DNA of 25,205 bases from Spirochaetota bacterium (GTDB lineage: Bacteria > Spirochaetota > Brevinematia > DTOW01). The notes beneath the pieces are model-generated. The model did no database searches and was not told the DNA's origin. It saw only the letters and a program-made list of their open reading frames with translations. A program made the translations under genes and the position numbers. This document shows, piece by piece, positions 19,458-25,205 of the stretch; within the stretch, counting starts at the first letter, position 1; each line of letters starts with the position of its first letter. The stretch lies in assembly GCA_028276145.1 (NCBI GenBank), contig JAPYWX010000006.1:1-25205 (forward strand). Reading direction: 5' to 3'.

Positions 19458-20699
19458 ATGAGAGTATTCATAAAGCCTGGTTTTATAGTTACCCCGGAAG
19501 AGATTATAGAAAACAAAGGAATATATGCTGACATTACTAATGGTAGAATAGTGTCAATATCTGATTATTACGAAAAAGCTGATGTAGAAATAGTTCTACC
19601 AAAAAACACAATTGCCTTTCCTGGGTTTATAAATGCCCATGACCATTTGCTTGGCTCTTATTGGCCAAGAGTAGGTGAAGGACCACATATAACATGGAAA
19701 ACGTGGGATGATGCTCTGAAAGCTTCACCACTATATAAAGAAAGGTCAAAAATTCCTAACTTTTATCTTTACTTACTCGGAGCATATAAGAACCTCATTT
19801 CTGGCGTAACCACTGTGATGGACCATATCCCGCATAAAGTCAATGACAATTTCATAGACAAGCTACCGATAAGAGTAATAAAAAACTACACACTGGCACA
19901 TGAGGTATCTAAGTATGACTTGAAATGGGGGGATGGTGTAGATGTAGAACACAAAAGAGCAGTTGAGAATGATTTTCCCTTCGTAACTCACATAGAAGAA
20001 GGCTTTGACGAAGAATCACTAAAAGGAATTGATTATCTCAAGCAGTATGGTGCTTTGACAGAACATACGGTAATGGTGCATGGTTTGGGGTTATCTGACG
20101 AGGACCTTGACGATATAGCCAAAGCCAAAGCTCATTTAGTAACCTGCCCTGTCTCTAATTACTTCATGTTCAAAACAATAGCAAGGCTAAAGGAATGGTT
20201 CGCAAGAGATATTAATGTTTCACTAGGTACAGATTCACCTATGTCAGGAAGTATCAACATTCTCGAAGAAATTAAATTCCTCAAGATGGCATACAAGAGT
20301 AAGTACGGAGAAGACATAGATGATAGAACTATATTATTTATGATTACGAAGAACCCAGCAAAGGCTTTTAGGATAAACAAGGATTTTGGCTATATCAAGC
20401 CTGGTTATATAGCTGACATAACAATTGTCAAGTTTAAGGGAGACATATACTCTAGTATCGTTAATGCTTGGTTTAATGACATTGAAATGGTCATAATGGG
20501 CAGTAAGGTTGTTTACGCTTTTTCTGAGTATGAGGAAATTTTTAAGAAATTTTACCCTCAAGGTAACTTCTCAAAAGTTATACTAGACAGAAAAGAAAGG
20601 CTAATAATAGGAGACTTAAACACAATAATGAAACAGGTTTATGGCTTTCTGGGATTCAAAAAAGAACTACCGTTTATACCAATAGAACTAGAATATTAG
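19458..20699 (+). CDS. Amidohydrolase, TRZ/ATZ (cytosine / MTA-SAH deaminase-like) family
   Basis: A 413-residue metal-dependent hydrolase with a small beta-sandwich at both ends around a TIM barrel. Metal ligands are visible: HDH at 61-63 (PGFINAHDHL), H178 with E180 (THIEEG), H208 (VHGLGL) and D259 (LGTDSP). The pattern fits purine or pyrimidine deaminases and triazine hydrolases; the NAHDHL and GTDSPMSG motifs and the C-terminal GYIKPGYIADITIV are family-typical. The exact substrate is undetermined; MtaD-type deamination of methylthioadenosine or S-adenosylhomocysteine is one possibility. It is cytoplasmic. The ATG has only AGAG close upstream, and no strong ribosome binding site. It is convergent with the epimerase gene, 29 nt apart. 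Confidence 0.88.
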   Translation: MRVFIKPGFIVTPEEIIENKGIYADITNGRIVSISDYYEKADVEIVLPKNTIAFPGFINAHDHLLGSYWPRVGEGPHITWKTWDDALKASPLYKERSKIPNFYLYLLGAYKNLISGVTTVMDHIPHKVNDNFIDKLPIRVIKNYTLAHEVSKYDLKWGDGVDVEHKRAVENDFPFVTHIEEGFDEESLKGIDYLKQYGALTEHTVMVHGLGLSDEDLDDIAKAKAHLVTCPVSNYFMFKTIARLKEWFARDINVSLGTDSPMSGSINILEEIKFLKMAYKSKYGEDIDDRTILFMITKNPAKAFRINKDFGYIKPGYIADITIVKFKGDIYSSIVNAWFNDIEMVIMGSKVVYAFSEYEEIFKKFYPQGNFSKVILDRKERLIIGDLNTIMKQVYGFLGFKKELPFIPIELEY

Positions 20700-20705
20700 C
20701 TTTGA

Positions 20706-20755
20706 AAAGTTTTATAAAAAACAAAGTTTTATAAAAAACCTAGTTTTTTATAGTT
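20706..20755. terminator. A/T-rich repeats and bidirectional hairpin between convergent genes
   Basis: GTTTTATAAAAAAC occurs twice (about 20709-20722 and 20726-20739). ATAAAAAAC (20731-20739) pairs with GTTTTTTAT (20743-20751), loop CTA. The hairpin overlaps the last codons of the epimerase gene and has T-rich flanks both ways, so it may end both transcripts. Confidence 0.5.
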
Positions 20756-21691
20756 TCCTAAAAACTCTCTGAAATACTTTATTGTTTCCTTAAGCCCTAC
20801 ATCTAGAGTTGTTTTAGGTTCCCAGTTCAATTTTTCTTTTGCTAGAGTTATGTCAGGTCTTCTCTTTTTCGGGTCATCCTCCGGTAAATCTTTGAAGACT
20901 ATCTTTGATTTTGAGTTTGTCATTTTTATTATCTTATTTGCCAAATCAATAACTCTGAACTCATCAGGATTACCTAGGTTTACAGGACCTAAGAAGCTAT
21001 CATCTGAGTTCATCATTTTTATTATCCCTTCTATTAAGTCATCAATGTAGCAGAAGCTCCTTGTTTGTGTACCGTCTCCGTAGACGGTTATATCTTCGTT
21101 GTTCAAAGCTTGAACTATAAAGTTGCTAACTACTCTACCATCATCATGCCTCATCCTTGGACCATAGGTGTTAAATATCCTTATGACTTTTATTCTAAGT
21201 TTGTACTTTCTGTAATAATCAAAGAATAGTGTTTCTGCTGCTCTTTTACCTTCGTCATAGCAAGCTCTCGGACCTATGGGATTAACATTCCCTCTATAAG
21301 TTTCCTTTTGCGGGTGTTCGAGAGGGTCACCGTACACCTCCGACGTTGAGGCTAACATTATTTTAGCATTGTTAAACCTCGCAAGTTCTAATACATTCAA
21401 AGAACCAATTACCGAGGTTTTCATTGTGAATATCGGGTCATACTGATAGTGAGGTGGAGACGCCGGACAAGCAAAGTGATAGATTTCATCAACCTTAAGG
21501 CTTATAGGGTTTATTACATCATGTAGTATGAAATCAAAATTAGGGTATCTGAACAAGTGCTGAATGTTCTCTTTCCTACCAGAGAATAAATTATCAACAC
21601 AAATAACATACTTACCTTCGTTAAGTAGCCTTTCACACAAATGGCTACCTATAAAGCCAGCTCCACCAGTAACCAATGCTATTTTCCTCAT
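20729..21691 (-). CDS. UDP-glucuronate decarboxylase-type nucleotide-sugar epimerase/dehydratase
   Basis: A 320-residue extended short-chain dehydrogenase. NAD-binding TGGAGFIGS lies at 8-16, the catalytic pair Y145/K149 at ACYDEGK, and the Ser/Thr in ASTSEVYGDP (115-123). Segments FACPASPPHYQ, NPIGPRACYDEGKRAAE, RIFNTYGPRM, DGRVVSNFI and PVNLGNP match UDP-xylose synthase (UXS), which converts UDP-glucuronate to UDP-xylose for surface polysaccharide. dTDP-glucose 4,6-dehydratase is the main alternative, but the CPASPPHYQ and PRACYDEGK motifs favour UXS. The start is supported by AGGTGGGG 7 nt upstream. No other sugar-nucleotide gene is nearby. Confidence 0.9.
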   Translation of the reverse strand: MRKIALVTGGAGFIGSHLCERLLNEGKYVICVDNLFSGRKENIQHLFRYPNFDFILHDVINPISLKVDEIYHFACPASPPHYQYDPIFTMKTSVIGSLNVLELARFNNAKIMLASTSEVYGDPLEHPQKETYRGNVNPIGPRACYDEGKRAAETLFFDYYRKYKLRIKVIRIFNTYGPRMRHDDGRVVSNFIVQALNNEDITVYGDGTQTRSFCYIDDLIEGIIKMMNSDDSFLGPVNLGNPDEFRVIDLANKIIKMTNSKSKIVFKDLPEDDPKKRRPDITLAKEKLNWEPKTTLDVGLKETIKYFREFLGNYKKLGFL

Positions 21692-21720
21692 ATCTACCCC
21701 ACCTTTGTTTAATTTTCTGT

Positions 21721-21751
21721 ATTATAATCGCCTCTGATATTTATATGCCAA
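21721..21751 (-). promoter_or_regulatory. Possible promoter of the epimerase gene
   Basis: TTGGCA (complement of 21746-21751), 19 nt, TATAAT (complement of 21721-21726), 29 nt before the ATG. The spacing is slightly long. Confidence 0.4.
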
Positions 21752-21774
21752 ATTAAATGTATTGTGCCAGTAAA

Positions 21775-21863
21775 TTAAGGTAGGCTGTCGCCTCCCTTAA
21801 TAATCTTGATTACGCTCTCTTCACTCTTCAATGTTTAACAAGGTTGTTTCAAACCACCTTTAT
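21775..21863. repeat. Hairpins in the divergent region before hsdM
   Basis: TTAAGGTAGGC (21775-21785) pairs with GCCTCCCTTAA (21790-21800) with one mismatch, loop TGTC: the GGGAGGC-type hairpin. CTCTTCACTCTTC (about 21813-21825) is the tail motif without its hairpin. AAGGTTGTTT/AAACCACCTT (21840-21860) is another imperfect palindrome. There is no GTGCT array here. The region separates divergent genes, so none of these terminates an annotated transcript. Confidence 0.7.
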
Positions 21864-21946
21864 ATAGGGGCAAACTTATTCCTGAACTGTGATTATAATT
21901 ATTGTTTATATCAAGGTAGACAAAGATGTAAATGAAATTTTCAGTT

Positions 21947-21955
21947 TGCTATAAT
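21947..21955 (+). promoter_or_regulatory. Extended -10 promoter of hsdM
   Basis: TGC-TATAAT, an extended -10 element, ends 8 nt before the hsdM ATG, giving an mRNA with almost no leader. No -35 is evident, which is usual for extended -10 promoters. Confidence 0.5.
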
Positions 21956-21963
21956 TAAAAACT

Positions 21964-24402
21964 ATGAATAGTGAAAAAATTACATTAAGGCAACTTGAAA
22001 CACATTTATTCAAAGCTGCTGATATCCTAAGGGGCAAAATGGATGCCTCGGAATACAAAGAATACATCTTTGGTATGCTCTTCCTAAAGCGTGTATCAGA
22101 TGTATTTGAAGCAAAGCAGGAAGAACTAAGAAAACTCTACACTAGTCAAGAACTAAACGAAAAAGAAATAGAAGAACTACTTGAAGACCCAAATTCTTAT
22201 GATGATACTTTCTTTGTACCTAAACGGGCAAGATGGGAAAATATTTTGAATTTAAAGGAAGATGTTGGAAACGAACTAAACAAAGCTTTAGCTGAATTAG
22301 AGGAGGCAAACCCAGAACTTGAAGGTGTTCTGAAGCATATAGATTTCAACGCTGTGAAAGGTAAGATACGCCTAAAAGACCAACAACTTGTTGATTTAAT
22401 TCACCACTTCAACAAGTACAGATTAAGAAACGAAGATTTTGAATTTCCTGATTTGCTAGGTGCTGCTTACGAATACCTACTAAAAGAGTTTGCAGATTCA
22501 GCCGGCAAAAAAGGCGGTGAGTTTTATACACCTTCGCACGTAAAAACTCTTATGGTCAGGCTAGTAAAACCTCAAGAAGGAATGACTATTTATGATCCTA
22601 CAGTTGGCTCAGGTGGATTTCTTATAGAATCAAGGCAGTATGTTGAAGCAATCGGGCAAGATCCGAGAAATTTAGCTCTTTATGGGCAGGAGTTAAACGG
22701 TGTCACTTGGTCAATTTGTAAAATGAACATGATACTTCACGGCATACCTGACGCACACATAGAAAACGAAGACACACTTACAACACCGAAGTTTATTGAA
22801 AATGGCTATATAAAAAAGTTCGACAGAATATTAGCAAATCCCCCATTTTCCCAAAACTACTCAAGGGCAAATATGGAATTTCCCGAGAGATTTAAATATG
22901 GCTTTACTCCTGAAACGGGTAAAAAAGCTGACTTGATGTTTTTACAACACATGATTGCTAGCCTAAAGGATGATGGAATTATGGCTAGTGTCATGCCACA
23001 TGGTGTTTTATTTAGAGGTGGGCAAGAGAAAGTAATAAGGGAAGGTATTGTGAGAGATGATATAATTGAAGCAATAATTGGCTTACCGCCAAAACTTTTT
23101 TATAATACAGGCATACCTGCCTGTATTATTGTTATAAATAAAAGAAAACCTCAAGAACTCAAAAACAAAATCTTTTTCATAAATGCAGATAGAGAATACG
23201 GCGAAGGAAGAAACCAAAATTACCTAAGACCCGAAGATATTGAAAAGATAGTCACTGTCTTTGAAAGAAAACTAGAGATACCAAAGTACTCAAGGCTCGT
23301 TGATATCAAAGAAATTGAGGAGAACGATTTTAATTTGAACATTCGTAGATATGTTGACAACTCCCCAGAACCCGAAATAGAGCATGTACATTATCACCTT
23401 TTGGGAGGTGTGCCAAAAGAAGAGATTGAAACATACAAAACACAGATAGAAAAATTAGATTTTACAACAAATTCTTTGTTGGTAGAAAAAGACGGCAAAA
23501 CTCTAGAATTCAGAGAAGACATCAAAGACAAAAGCGATATAAAGGAAATTGTAGAATCTCATGAAGGTGTCAAAAATAAATTTTCTACTCACTTCCAAAA
23601 GCTAAATGAATGGTGGCTTGAAGTTAGAGAAGAAATAAAAAATTTCCCCGGAAACAATAACCTTTGGAAATTCAGGAATAAGGCATTGGAAGACCTTAAA
23701 GAAAAACTTCTTCCGTTAGGTGTTCTTGATGAATTTAAAATTGCTGGTGTGTTTGTCAACTGGTGGGAAGAATTACAATACGATTTTAAAACTGTTGTTT
23801 CATCAGGCTGGAGTAATAGGCTTATTGAGGATGAGAGAATAGCAAAGAAATTTTTCGAGAAAGATTTAAAAGACATTGAAGAGCTAGAAAGCAAGATTTC
23901 AGAGATTGAAGGTGAATTAAATGAGATTCTTGAAGAGGTAGAGGATTGGGATGAGGAAGAGCAAGGACAAAAAACATCAAGTAAAGTTATAAATTACCTA
24001 AAGGACCTTGTAAAAGACCTACGTTCAAGTTTACAGTTACACGCAATCAGAGAAGCTGAAAAATGGGAAGAGTTAATCAAGAAAATAGAAGACAAAGACA
24101 AAGAATTAAAGAAACTAAACAGAGAATTGAGGTCAATAAACGAAAACCTAGAGGATAAAATAACACAAAAGAAGAACTCTTTGACAGAGGAAGAAGCAGA
24201 AGAATTGATTTTAGAAAAGTTTAATGAAACCATAAAGCAACACCTTGAAAAATACCTAAATACTGAAAAGAAAGAGTTAACCAAAATCTTTGAAAACTTA
24301 TGGGACAAATACAAAATTTCTCTGAAGCAATTAAGGGAAGAAAGAGATGAGGAAGTAAAAAAGTTGGATGAGTTTTTGGAAAAGTTGGGATATGTAAAAT
24401 GA
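21964..24402 (+). CDS. hsdM: Type I restriction-modification DNA methyltransferase subunit HsdM, long form
   Basis: An 812-residue N6-adenine methyltransferase. HsdM N-terminal helical domain at about 8-165, then GGEFYTP (184-190), SAM-binding motif I DPTVGSGG (211-218) and catalytic NPPF (292-295). With HsdS it methylates the target adenines and, with HsdR, forms the restriction complex. Residues about 490-812 are an extension: a WW-containing helical segment (about 545-625) and a long Glu/Lys-rich coiled coil (about 640-812). Common HsdM proteins are about 500-550 residues; longer versions with such tails exist. The ATG lacks a ribosome binding site but is 8 nt from a strong -10. hsdS follows after 96 nt; hsdR is not in the window. 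Confidence 0.95.
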   Translation: MNSEKITLRQLETHLFKAADILRGKMDASEYKEYIFGMLFLKRVSDVFEAKQEELRKLYTSQELNEKEIEELLEDPNSYDDTFFVPKRARWENILNLKEDVGNELNKALAELEEANPELEGVLKHIDFNAVKGKIRLKDQQLVDLIHHFNKYRLRNEDFEFPDLLGAAYEYLLKEFADSAGKKGGEFYTPSHVKTLMVRLVKPQEGMTIYDPTVGSGGFLIESRQYVEAIGQDPRNLALYGQELNGVTWSICKMNMILHGIPDAHIENEDTLTTPKFIENGYIKKFDRILANPPFSQNYSRANMEFPERFKYGFTPETGKKADLMFLQHMIASLKDDGIMASVMPHGVLFRGGQEKVIREGIVRDDIIEAIIGLPPKLFYNTGIPACIIVINKRKPQELKNKIFFINADREYGEGRNQNYLRPEDIEKIVTVFERKLEIPKYSRLVDIKEIEENDFNLNIRRYVDNSPEPEIEHVHYHLLGGVPKEEIETYKTQIEKLDFTTNSLLVEKDGKTLEFREDIKDKSDIKEIVESHEGVKNKFSTHFQKLNEWWLEVREEIKNFPGNNNLWKFRNKALEDLKEKLLPLGVLDEFKIAGVFVNWWEELQYDFKTVVSSGWSNRLIEDERIAKKFFEKDLKDIEELESKISEIEGELNEILEEVEDWDEEEQGQKTSSKVINYLKDLVKDLRSSLQLHAIREAEKWEELIKKIEDKDKELKKLNRELRSINENLEDKITQKKNSLTEEEAEELILEKFNETIKQHLEKYLNTEKKELTKIFENLWDKYKISLKQLREERDEEVKKLDEFLEKLGYVK

Positions 24403-24498
24403 GTGAAGCTATTCGTGTAAAGTGAAAATGTGTTTGGTTTTACGGAATTTACTTTATGTAAAATTTGTTATAGGCAAGAATTTTGAGGTGCTTTAAGT
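24403..24498 (+). other. hsdM-hsdS spacer with two tiny ORFs
   Basis: hsdM and hsdS commonly overlap or nearly touch, but here 96 nt separate them. An 8-codon ORF (MSEAIRVK) starts in an ATGA overlap with the hsdM stop. A 22-codon ORF (24428-24496) ends 2 nt before the hsdS ATG and contains its GAGGTG ribosome binding site. Neither has a strong ribosome binding site; coding is doubtful. Confidence 0.3.
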
Positions 24499-25205
24499 AT
24501 GAGTGACAAGAAAGAGTTTAAAAATTTGCCAGAGGGTTGGAAGTGGGTAAGGTTGGAGGAGGATATTATTTTAATAACAGGTTCAAGACCAAAAGGTGGT
24601 GCTGTAGAAGAAGGAGTACCAAGCCTTGGAGGTGAACACATTACTGAGGACGGAAGAATAATTTTTACAGAACAAAACGCTAAATATATTCCAGATAAAT
24701 TTTTTGAATTAATGCCAAAAGGTAAAGTTGAAATTAACGATATACTTATAAATAAAGATGGTGCGAATACTGGCAAAGTAGCAATATTGAAAGTAAAATT
24801 TCATCCACACATAGCAATAAATGAACATCTTTTCATTTTAAGAAGTAAAAAACTTTTTGAACAAAAATATTTATTTTATTGGCTATATTCATCTTTTGCA
24901 CAAACAGAAATAAAAAATAGAATAACAGGTTCAGCTCAACCTGGATTACCTTCTAGTTTTATTAAAAACTTCTTTCTCCCCCTCCCCCCTCTCCCCGAAC
25001 AACAAAAAATTGCCGAAATTCTTGAAACTGTTGATAATGCTATAGAAAAGACAGACAAAATTATAGAAAAATACAAACGCATAAAACAGGGCTTGATGCA
25101 GGATTTACTCACCAAAGGCATAGACGAAAACGGCAATATTAGAGATGAAAAAACACACAAGTTTAAAGATTCTCCACTTGGCAGGATACCAGAAGAGTGG
25201 GAAGT
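24499..25205 (+). CDS. hsdS: Type I restriction-modification specificity subunit HsdS (3' end cut by the window)
   Basis: The first 235 codons of a specificity subunit, open to the right edge. The ATG at 24499 has GAGGTG 8 nt upstream. The first target-recognition domain begins at once (LPEGWKWVRLEED, residues 8-20), includes NKDGANTGKVAIL, and ends with the conserved spacer region: LPPLPEQQKIAEILETVD followed by a long helix (AIEKTDKIIEKYKRIKQGLM). SPLGRIPEEWE at the edge is the usual start of the second recognition domain. HsdS reads the two half-sites of the DNA target and binds two HsdM subunits. It is coupled in order with hsdM on the same strand. Confidence 0.94.
   Translation, partial: MSDKKEFKNLPEGWKWVRLEEDIILITGSRPKGGAVEEGVPSLGGEHITEDGRIIFTEQNAKYIPDKFFELMPKGKVEINDILINKDGANTGKVAILKVKFHPHIAINEHLFILRSKKLFEQKYLFYWLYSSFAQTEIKNRITGSAQPGLPSSFIKNFFLPLPPLPEQQKIAEILETVDNAIEKTDKIIEKYKRIKQGLMQDLLTKGIDENGNIRDEKTHKFKDSPLGRIPEEWE

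Overview
The window looks like a chromosomal segment of an AT-rich diderm bacterium, most likely a spirochaete. The main evidence is FlgG: a 264-residue rod protein whose N-terminus (MVRSLW, then ASGMIGGQ) and C-terminus (SKAIQTTDSMLSTAVNLKR) match my memory of spirochaete FlgG. A LolC/E-type lipoprotein permease and a predicted outer-membrane barrel support a double membrane. The genus cannot be resolved from sequence alone.

Layout. 1-1552 (-): truncated gene resembling the soluble C-terminal part of DUF2723 membrane proteins. 1944-3931 (-): small membrane protein coupled to an MsbA-type ABC exporter. 4346-6775 (+): FtsK DNA translocase. 6772-9765 (-): operon dnaN - efp - lolC/E. 10134-10787 (+): outer-membrane barrel. 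11123-13596 (+): prfA, a short coiled-coil protein and murG. 13598-14355 (-): J-domain protein with an odd 5' end. 14476-15528 (-): histone-deacetylase-family enzyme. 15597-16760 (-): MFS transporter. 17267-18061 (-): flgG. 18217-19137 (+): RsbW-like ATPase protein. 19458-20699 (+): TRZ/ATZ-type amidohydrolase. 20729-21691 (-): UDP-glucuronate decarboxylase-type epimerase. 21964-25205 (+): type I restriction-modification genes hsdM and hsdS, hsdS cut by the window edge. No tRNA, rRNA, CRISPR array or transposase was recognised.

Most genes are housekeeping (replication clamp, chromosome translocation, translation, peptidoglycan, lipoprotein sorting, motility). The most unusual material is between them. 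Six of the nine intergenic regions longer than 100 bp carry tandem arrays or clusters of short palindromes (GTGCT-n3/4-AGCAC, with GTGTT/AACAC and GAGCT/AGCTC versions) repeating every 15, 16 or 17 nt. Arm changes are matched on both sides, so the palindrome is kept while its sequence drifts. The arrays are often preceded by a 9-bp hairpin (AAGAGRYGC / GCRYCTCTT), usually with a CACTCT tail. Two composite copies 8.4 kb apart are nearly identical except for exactly two extra 16-bp units in one. Arrays lie upstream of gene starts and never between convergent genes. I consider this the best candidate for a previously undescribed element.

Other points of interest: several -10 boxes lie only 6-8 nt before the start codon (leaderless mRNAs); an in-frame T_TTT_TTA slippery site joins a ribosome-binding-site-led 18-codon ORF to the J-protein frame; and a minus-strand G-quadruplex motif with one-base loops lies at 19168-19183. 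All functional calls rest on motif recognition by eye, with no database search.
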